Part shown: one piece after another, positions 57,662 to 64,000 of the stretch
Position numbering within the stretch: the first letter of the stretch is position 1
How the letters are laid out: the number at the start of each line of letters is the position of its first letter
Assembly: GCA_949752745.1 (NCBI GenBank)
Contig: OX457025.1
Span: forward strand, 100,489,587-100,553,586
Origin: Protula sp. h YS-2021
Lineage: Eukaryota; Annelida; Polychaeta; Sabellida; Serpulidae
Reading direction: 5' to 3'
Length of the DNA: 64,000 nucleotides
Notes under the pieces: generated by a model
The model's input: the letters and a program-made list of their open reading frames with translations, nothing else
What the model was told of the DNA's origin: nothing
Databases searched by the model: none
Translations under genes and position numbers: made by a program

Positions 57662-58218
57662 GTAAGTGTCCTCATATTTCATATTTTCGTGGGAGGTACT
57701 TGTTGGTCGGATACCCTAATCGCGATCTCAGTACTCAGGAGTTGCGTATAAGAAGTATCGTCTAAAGCGAAACGCCGTCCGGTTCTATCTCATTGTTGTC
57801 GATTTAACGAGGATTTTTTGTATATCACATAAAGAGCTTCGTGTTGTGTCGCAGATACGCGCCAGTGAAAAAGAACACACAAACCATGTCAGAGTTAAAA
57901 TGTATCTCCAATTCAGCGCATTATGAATGAGCGCACTATGAACACAAAGCCAGTTCTTAACATAACGGCCACAATTGTGTACCTTCCAGTTCTAAATTAG
58001 TCGCAAGTAGCTCCACAGCTTTGTTGGATTTCAGAATTTTAAAAATAAAGAACGATATGGCTATATTATATTCCACCTGTCTCTTTCTGATATAAATCCG
58101 CTTATCTTGTAATAGAGTTAGATTAGATTAGATTCAAGAGGATTCTGAGTGAAGATACTGACAACATTTTTCTCACAAGAAAATTCATGTTACTTTATTT
58201 TTTGTTTGCCTATTTCAG
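57662..58218 (+). other. NAV intron between CH exons
   Basis: 557 nt, GT...AG, with a GATTAGATTAGATTC short repeat near 58118-58134 and a pyrimidine-rich 3' end. Nothing else recognised. Confidence 0.85.
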
Positions 58219-58271
58219 CAAATCAGCGAGTGCCAAACATTGACACAAGGCCAAGAAATACCTCACAGATG
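58219..58271 (+). CDS. NAV: Neuron navigator (NAV) exon: CH domain continuation
   Basis: A 53-nt exon between TATTTCAG and GTGAGT. Joined in phase to the previous exon (whose last base completes its first codon), it reads TNQRVPNIDTRPRNTSQM, which lines up without gaps with the vertebrate NAV segment ANEKIEDINGCPKNRSQM. It ends in phase 0. The exon is too short to stand out as an ORF. The next expected exon, encoding the rest of the CH domain (IENIDACLNFL in vertebrates), was looked for downstream and not found, so it probably lies beyond this window. Confidence 0.9.
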
Positions 58272-58299
58272 GTGAGTTCTCTTCCTACAGTTGGCCCTG

Positions 58300-58302
<3 letters not shown>

Positions 58303-58363
<61 letters not shown>
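58303..58363. repeat. (AT)n microsatellite
   Basis: About 30 uninterrupted AT dinucleotides in the intron just after the second NAV exon. Confidence 0.97.
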
Positions 58364-58366
<3 letters not shown>

Positions 58367-58539
58367 TTATTTGTGTATATTTGATTATTTGGTTGTGACC
58401 TTGGAAACGCTACTGCCAAGTTTTATCACTGTCTTTGGTTTTATTTTGAAATGAATGCGTGGGAACTAGAACGATGTTCGAGGGAACAGTTATGCAGAAG
58501 TCCATGATCCTGTCAAACTTACAAGTAGGGTGATTACTC

Positions 58540-59147
58540 CATCCCAGCAAACATTAAGACGTCAGAATGACGTCGGGTCGACGTCGTAACCCGACGTTTC
58601 CGACGTGGGACTGACGTGCCGGTTTCGGTTGTATATGAAATGGAACCGACGTCGGGTTTTCAACGTCAGGATGACGTCGGGTTCCGACCTAAATCCGACG
58701 TCGGAATTAAGTCGGTTTTAGGTTGTATATGGAATTGGAACCGACGTCGGATTCCGACCTGAAACTGATTAGAGTTATATAATTAATGGATAATTAATTA
58801 TTCAACTGCTGTTGTGAAATACATACGAAAGCATTTTCCATGTACATTTTTACAATCCTAGGAAGAAAAATACCGACGCGCCATCAAAATTCTAAAATTT
58901 TCATGTAAAAATTACGTTTTTTCTTCCTCTTTTTCAAAATGACTTCCATTTCCGGTGAGCGATAATAATGTTCATCGCTTTTTGGTCGTTTTTGCAACGT
59001 CGGAATGACGTCAGAAAACCGACGTCGCCTCGACGTCGGAATTAAGTCGCGTTTTGGGGTAATAAGTCAGAATATGGTTGTGAAGTCGTCGCGACCAAAA
59101 TCCAACCTTTTTTCAACCAAAAAAGACGTCGGTTGTTTGCTGGGATG
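58540..59147. mobile_element. 608-bp fold-back/MITE with CGACGTCGG motifs
   Basis: Ends are perfect 13-bp terminal inverted repeats, CATCCCAGCAAAC (58540-58552) and GTTTGCTGGGATG (59135-59147). Subterminal DNA is rich in the palindromes GACGTC and CGACGTCGG in both orientations. The centre is AT-rich and unrelated. Flanks read GATTACTC and CGATTCTCC, so any target-site duplication is uncertain. No transposase is encoded. Related pieces occur at 8701-8801 and about 60342-60475. Confidence 0.8.
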
Positions 59148-59684
59148 CGATTCTCCCCAGCCAAATCCGCTTAAATACACACGAAAAGCCCGTGCATTTT
59201 CCTTAATTTTGTTGACATTAATCTCGTTGTGACCCATTGTATAAAAAAAACTGTTCTGCAAAAGATCCAGTAAAAGCCACAATTATCCAGTGCCGTTGTG
59301 ATTTGAGCCTTTGATTTAAGGCATGCGATTACAGACACCTTGCGTAGGAAGTTTACTTCACATTTCTCTCACAGTTACTCAAGCTTTGATAGATCATGAG
59401 ACATAAACGTTTTTCTAGGCGCTAAGCGTTCATTGGTTAACACCTACAAGTCTACTCCCCGCTCTCCCTAATCTCATTTATTTACTTGTAAGTCTTTTTA
59501 AGAAACGCATCGGTCGGATTGTCTTGTAAAGTCGTTCTCGCACGATTGTCGGCCAAAGTACAGATCTGTCTCGTTAATAAGCCAAGCAAGAACAAGCGAA
59601 CCAATCAGAATTCAGAAGACAGAAGATTCTAGTAAGCAAAAGGTTATCCGTCATGGTTTACCACTGGTCGTCGCACAGGCAGTG
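59148..59684. other. Intronic stretch, nothing recognised
   Basis: No feature beyond ordinary intron-like sequence. Confidence 0.45.
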
Positions 59685-59835
59685 ATACCAGTCTAATCCA
59701 GCACTGAACCAGACAGGCAAGAGTACCAGTCTAGCACTGGTCACCCGGCAAGGGTACTATTCTAATAAAGCACTGATTACGGAGCAAGGGTACCAGTCTT
59801 AATAAGCAATGGTCACGAAGTAAAAGTACCAGTGG
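59685..59835. repeat. ~38-bp diverged repeat, about 4 copies
   Basis: Units share GGTACCAGTCTAATAAAGCA and CTGGTCACGGAGCAAGG. Related units (ACCAGTCT) reappear at 60510-60560 and 60628. Confidence 0.75.
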
Positions 59836-59949
59836 TATGCAACAGCATTTACCTTCTAACGTTTTAAAAACGTCAGTACAGCGACGTTTTACAATCACAG
59901 GGTACCGTGGTCACCCCTGCGTCAAAGCATCCCCACCCTTGGATCTTCG

Positions 59950-59950
<1 letters not shown>

Positions 59951-60042
<92 letters not shown>
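59951..60042. repeat. (TA)n microsatellite
   Basis: About 45 uninterrupted TA dinucleotides, producing Ile/Tyr ORFs on both strands that are not genes. Confidence 0.98.
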
Positions 60043-60046
<4 letters not shown>

Positions 60047-60097
60047 TTTCAGAACTGTGTTTTAAAACTGAGCTGGACAAAACTTGTGCGCTCCTGT

Positions 60098-60222
60098 CCT
60101 TTTCGTCTTTCGTCTGACATGTTCGTCTTTCGTCTGACATTTTCGTCTTTCGTCTGACATTTTCGTCTTTCGTCTGACATTTTCGTCTTTCGTCTGACAT
60201 GTTCGTCTTTCGTCTGACATTT
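60098..60222. repeat. 20-bp minisatellite, 6 copies
   Basis: Units of TTTCGTCTTTCGTCTGACAT with TTTC/GTTC alternation, almost free of other changes. Confidence 0.96.
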
Positions 60223-60839
60223 CCGTATTTTGCGCCCTCAGTGTAGCCTATTTTCGAAGCGACCTGTCATGGCTTCCATTTCTAATGAGCAACAACATGA
60301 TGAGGTTGTTTGACTGTGACTGCAACTTTTATTTTACCATAGATGTTGATTAGACGTCAGAGATAGTGGGTATTTGGTCGCGACCACCAACAGCTGAAGT
60401 AAAACCAGATATAATGTCGCGATTTTGTCGGGCCGACGTTGCAACCTAAAATCGACGTTGTATCGCTTTCTGGGCGCTGATCGCGCAGCAGATGCCGGTC
60501 AGTGCAGCGAGGATACCAGTCTCCTCTATTGTGACTCAAGCAGCAAGGGGACCAGTCTAAGTACTAGTCATACAAGAGAATTAACAGTGCAGTCAGCCAC
60601 TGCCCGTACAGAAAAAAGTACCAGCCTAGTTGAAGCCGGTTAAACAAAAGGAGTATTGCGACGTTTTGTGTGCATACACACACGTCTGGGTTGTTACGCT
60701 GCATGTTGAGCCACATGAGTATGTATCTCTTATAATCCCTAAGCCGTTTCCGTTTCGCGCCTTATTTGAGCTTCTTGCATGACTGGACGCCACCGAGTCT
60801 GCGTCGTTACGTTGTATAATAAAAAAAAATATCTTGGGT
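60223..60839. other. Intronic stretch with MITE relic
   Basis: 60342-60475 carries TAGACGTCAG, GGGCCGACGTTGCAACC and AAAATCGACGTTG, a decayed relative of the 58540-59147 element. ACCAGTCT motifs follow at 60516, 60554 and 60628. Confidence 0.5.
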
Positions 60840-60962
60840 GGTATTTTGTCCTAGTTTTCATTTCCTTGGTGGTATTATGTCCGGTGGTATTTTGTCCGGT
60901 TGTATTGTGTCCGGTGGTATTATGTCCGGTGGTACTATGTCCGGTGGTATTATGTCTGGTTA
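60840..60962. repeat. 15-bp minisatellite, about 8 copies
   Basis: Units of GGTGGTATTATGTCC with TTTT/TGTG variants. The ATTTTGTCC part recalls, in inverse sense, the GGACAAAACGTCC units at 35385-35633. Confidence 0.93.
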
Positions 60963-62439
60963 CCGTATTTGGTATTTACACGACCCCCACAAAAATCGCT
61001 TTTTCAGCCACATCACTGAATTCTGAAACGAATTTAAGTGTTCCATTTGCCATTCCGCCTCGCGGACAGCGACCAGCTACATGAAGTGACTTCGAAAAGA
61101 TGTCATTTCACACATGAATGCATCTAATTTGAAATGAAAAGAGTTGTCCCCTCGATGTCCTCATTTGCCAATTACGTAATTACACGTCTAGAATGTCAGC
61201 CAGCTTGTTCAATGTGCATGTTAAAAAGCGATCCTTCATAACGCGTGTTCAGTAATGGACACTTGCTGTTTTGCCTTCATAGTGCTTGTTCAGTTACTTA
61301 GACATCAGTGGTATTGGCTTCATGGGCTTCGACGCCCACTTGTTTTTGCCATGTCTCTCATTCCTTGTGTGGTCAAAAAGTTTAGGAGTAATTAACGGTA
61401 CCTAAAAGGCCATCACAGTGGCTATTTATTCCGTTTTCTACATCCAAACATGACTCGCTAGGGAAACAATCGTTGTACTCTTTTTTTTTTCTCGGGCCCG
61501 TCTGTGCATTCCTGGCCTGGGGATCAATTATCTTCAGCCTAGCGTGGAAAATAAAGTGCTGTCCATTTTATTCACTCATTGATCTCATTGGCAGAAGGGA
61601 TAGATGGCTCAAAATGCGTCCACACCGTAAATGAGACTGCAATGGACTGGCCCGCAATTACTCAGACGGGTCATGTGACCATAACAGATTCATCAATAAA
61701 CTACTACACTCACATGTGTTCGTAGTAACTCGAGTAAAACTCACAGCAAGTGAGTAAATAGACGGAATATGTTTGTTTGTGTCTTCTAATAATAATCTCA
61801 GGGTGTGATTTTTATGTTTCAGATTGTTATGACTTTTTAAGACATTGAGGAAACACTTTGAGTTTTGCTAAAGCAATAATCAATCAATCATTTTCTTTGG
61901 TTTCCATTTCCAGGTCAACATTTGTGATAGATCGGATTTCTGTGGCTGTTTCGCGAATTTAGTTAATCACTTTCTTCTAGGATATTTACGTATTTACTGA
62001 AGTAGATATTTTAAAAAATGGATATGTTTGACTGAGGTCTCGAGTAACGAACAAGGGTCTGGAATATTTCCGTTTCCAAGCAACAAGAGTGGTAAGGTTC
62101 CTGAAATCTTCTTCCATTTTGTACTAATTTAAGGAACATTTTCAAATTATTATGTTTTGAAATTGTTGCGGAAAACATGATATTGATCAATCATTTGAAA
62201 CCGTTCAGTTCAAATGTCGAGAATTTGTAAACGTGAAGACTGATAAACCATACCAACAAATTATTTCACGGTTTTTTGCTGTTTTTTTTAAGAACTCTGA
62301 TTTGCTTTTTCGTTTCGGCGTGTGTATCCAGAATGACTAAGTTCAAGTGCATACATATTTCTATTGGCCACTGATCATCAGTTACCAGGAATATTTTTCC
62401 CGGAGGGGGGGGGGGGGATGCACCCGGGGGTCACTCACT
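60963..62439. other. Intronic stretch, nothing recognised
   Basis: Single-copy-looking sequence with a T-run near 61482 and a G tract near 62404-62416. I looked for the next NAV CH exon and for splice-bounded ORFs and found none that I can support. Confidence 0.5.
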
Positions 62440-62720
62440 TACCAACTGGTTACGATGCGTGTCCATGACTTATCAAACATTATTTTTGAAATGACACCCC
62501 CTTTTTGAATCAAACACGGAGTGACATTCCGAAATAATCCTCCTTTTTTGCAACAAAAGAAGAGTACTGAATGAATATTACCCCCCCTTTTTTTTTTAAA
62601 CGAAATTGGCAGTTCGCGCGAACCGCGCCTGGCCTCATAATTACCCCCCTTCTTTTTTTTATTTACACGCCTGATGACACATTTCATACCAAGTACCCCC
62701 CCACCCCCTACCCCGGGGAT
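62440..62720 (-). repeat. Dispersed repeat family (minus orientation)
   Basis: Reverse-complement relative of 41100-41390: ACCAACTGGTTACGATGCGT with GTCCATGAC, and AAATTGGCAGTTCGCGCG. Interrupted by CCCCCTTTTT tracts. Confidence 0.6.
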
Positions 62721-63447
62721 ATTTTACCGACGGACAGGTTAGCGTTTGTTAATTAGCAGGCCGAAATGCGGGAAAATGAAATTCCCGGGCCTCGCATGCA
62801 AGACTTGCCTGGATGAAAGCGCTAACGCAACAAGTCGCTGTGGAGTTGCTGTTTTTTTTTTTTCTCTTTGGGCTGTTATAGTGCCGTTTGCGCTGCGTTT
62901 ATGTACGCGTAAACAATTTACGGTTACCTGCTGTGCCGTGTGATTATGTTTTATTTATCCTCTCACACTTGATTTGACAGCTGTTGCTGCGGTCTCAAAC
63001 TCGGTATAAAACAAAAATAAAAAAAATAACCACGAACATAAAAACACTGCATTAATAAAGCATATAGTGAGGATACAGATATATGCTCTTACATATATAC
63101 ATCGTGTTAATGTCGGTCGAGTGAAGTAAGAAGGATTTCTTTCGTTGTTCATTTCTGTTGGATAATTAACACAGTGGAAGGTTTGCGCGTGACAATTTTC
63201 ATGAACGAGTATGGCTTTGGTGACACCTGCACATGTCAGATTAAGAAGTTTGCGTTTCAGTATCTTTTAATAGAGTTTTATGTAATCGAATTCAGTGAAA
63301 GGGTTAACATCGAATGTTTATAGAAACAGAGCGTGGTTTTAGCAGACGTCACGCCTGGAGCAGTACTTGAAATTAAGGTACTTCATTAAGTATTTTTTTG
63401 CTAAGGAAGATCGAAAGATAATAAGCGGTTATTTATGCCGTAAATTT
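62721..63447. other. Intronic stretch, nothing recognised
   Basis: A T-run near 62851-62862 and AT-rich DNA near 63010-63030. No gene or repeat recognised. Confidence 0.45.
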
Positions 63448-64000
63448 GAATAGGTGGTGGGATGAATGGAGGGGGATGTATGCATGGTGGGTGAATGAAG
63501 GGGATGCACGGTGGGGTGATTGCAGGTGGGGTGTATGGTGGGGTGAATGGAGGGGGTGTATGGTGGGGTGAATGGAGGGGGTGTATGGTGGGGTGTATGG
63601 AGGGGGTGTATGGTGTGTGGTGGGGTGAATGAAAGGGGATGTATGGTGGGGTGAATGGAGGGGGTGCATGGTGGGGTGAATGGAGGGGGTGTATGGTGGT
63701 GTGAATGGAGGGGGTGTATGGTGGGGTGAATGGAGGGGGTGTATGGTGGGGTGTATGGAGGGGGTGTATGGTGTGTGGTGGGGTGAATGAAAGGGGTTGT
63801 ATGGTGGGGTGAATGGAGGGGGTGCATGGTGGGGTGAATGGAGGGGGTGTATGGTGGTGTGAATGGAGGGGGAGTATGGTGGGGTATATGGAGGGGGTAT
63901 ATGGAGGGGGTGTATGGTGTGTGGTGGGGTGAATGAGAGGGGATGTATGGTGGGATGTATGGAGGGGTGTATGGTGTGTGGTGGGGTGAATGGCGGGGGA
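63448..64000. repeat. ~25-bp G-rich minisatellite, more than 20 copies, runs off the window
   Basis: Units of GGTGGGGTGAATGGAGGGGG plus TGTAT with variants (GGGTGTATGG, GTGTGTGG). A block beginning GGTGTGTGGTGGGGTGAATG recurs at about 63611, 63771 and 63918, so multi-unit blocks are duplicated. Strong plus-strand G bias. Minus-strand Pro/His ORFs are shadows. Confidence 0.95.

Noticed and set aside
57523..57765. Reading the NAV CH segment as an 80-codon single-exon gene starting at an ATG at 57523
   Set aside because: The first 7 codons and everything after 57661 are intron by splice signals and by loss of similarity to NAV proteins.

Overview
This window is animal nuclear DNA, almost certainly from a marine invertebrate. 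A gastropod or other mollusc is my best guess, but no marker here proves the phylum. Pointers to a metazoan are two spliced exons of a neuron navigator (NAV/unc-53/sickie) calponin-homology domain, a Mag-like Ty3/gypsy retrotransposon primed by tRNA-Ser, a non-LTR retrotransposon (LINE) fragment, tRNA-derived SINE heads, and elements built like the Helentron-type non-autonomous (HINE/pearl) repeats known from bivalves. There are no bacterial features such as operons or Shine-Dalgarno sites. A 200-N assembly gap lies at 1182-1381.

Layout. Positions 1-16.5 kb are dominated by short-unit tandem arrays of many unrelated families: 40 bp at 0.2-1.1 kb, 34, 20 and 31 bp, a 2.3-kb 23-bp array at 4.9-7.2 kb, then 25, 15, 22, 19 and 28 bp. 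Between them lie unremarkable stretches with long G/C homopolymers. At 16.9-17.1 kb there is a frameshifted reverse-transcriptase remnant of DIRS type, followed by a 50-bp array. At 19.0-20.9 kb two adjacent elements each have a terminal hairpin, a tetranucleotide run and core tandem repeats. They abut a 4.3-kb satellite of 114-bp units that has higher-order structure.

At 26.2-31.2 kb lies the only intact long gene: a complete Ty3/gypsy element on the minus strand with identical-looking 160-bp LTRs and a single 1352-residue Gag-Pol reading frame. From 33 to 38 kb come more minisatellites and two fold-back elements, one enclosing a decayed FLYWCH-like segment on the minus strand. From 38.34 to 51.37 kb there is a head-to-tail segmental duplication (about 6.8 and 6.2 kb). 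It carries a LINE fragment, a fold-back element, a SINE head and a minisatellite of different length in each copy.

The rest (51.4-64 kb) is the 5' flank or introns of the NAV gene: CH-domain exons at 57544-57661 and 58219-58271 on the plus strand, a fold-back/MITE with CGACGTCGG motifs in the intron after the second exon, AT microsatellites and a terminal 25-bp G-rich array.

By hand tally roughly 19 kb (about 30%) of the window is tandem repeat. Nearly all open reading frames here are repeat shadows; only the retrotransposon ORF and the two NAV exons look like functional coding sequence. I see no new multi-gene system. The interesting material is repeat biology: fold-back elements with minisatellite arms, a higher-order satellite open on both strands next to Helentron-like elements, and a recent segmental duplication.
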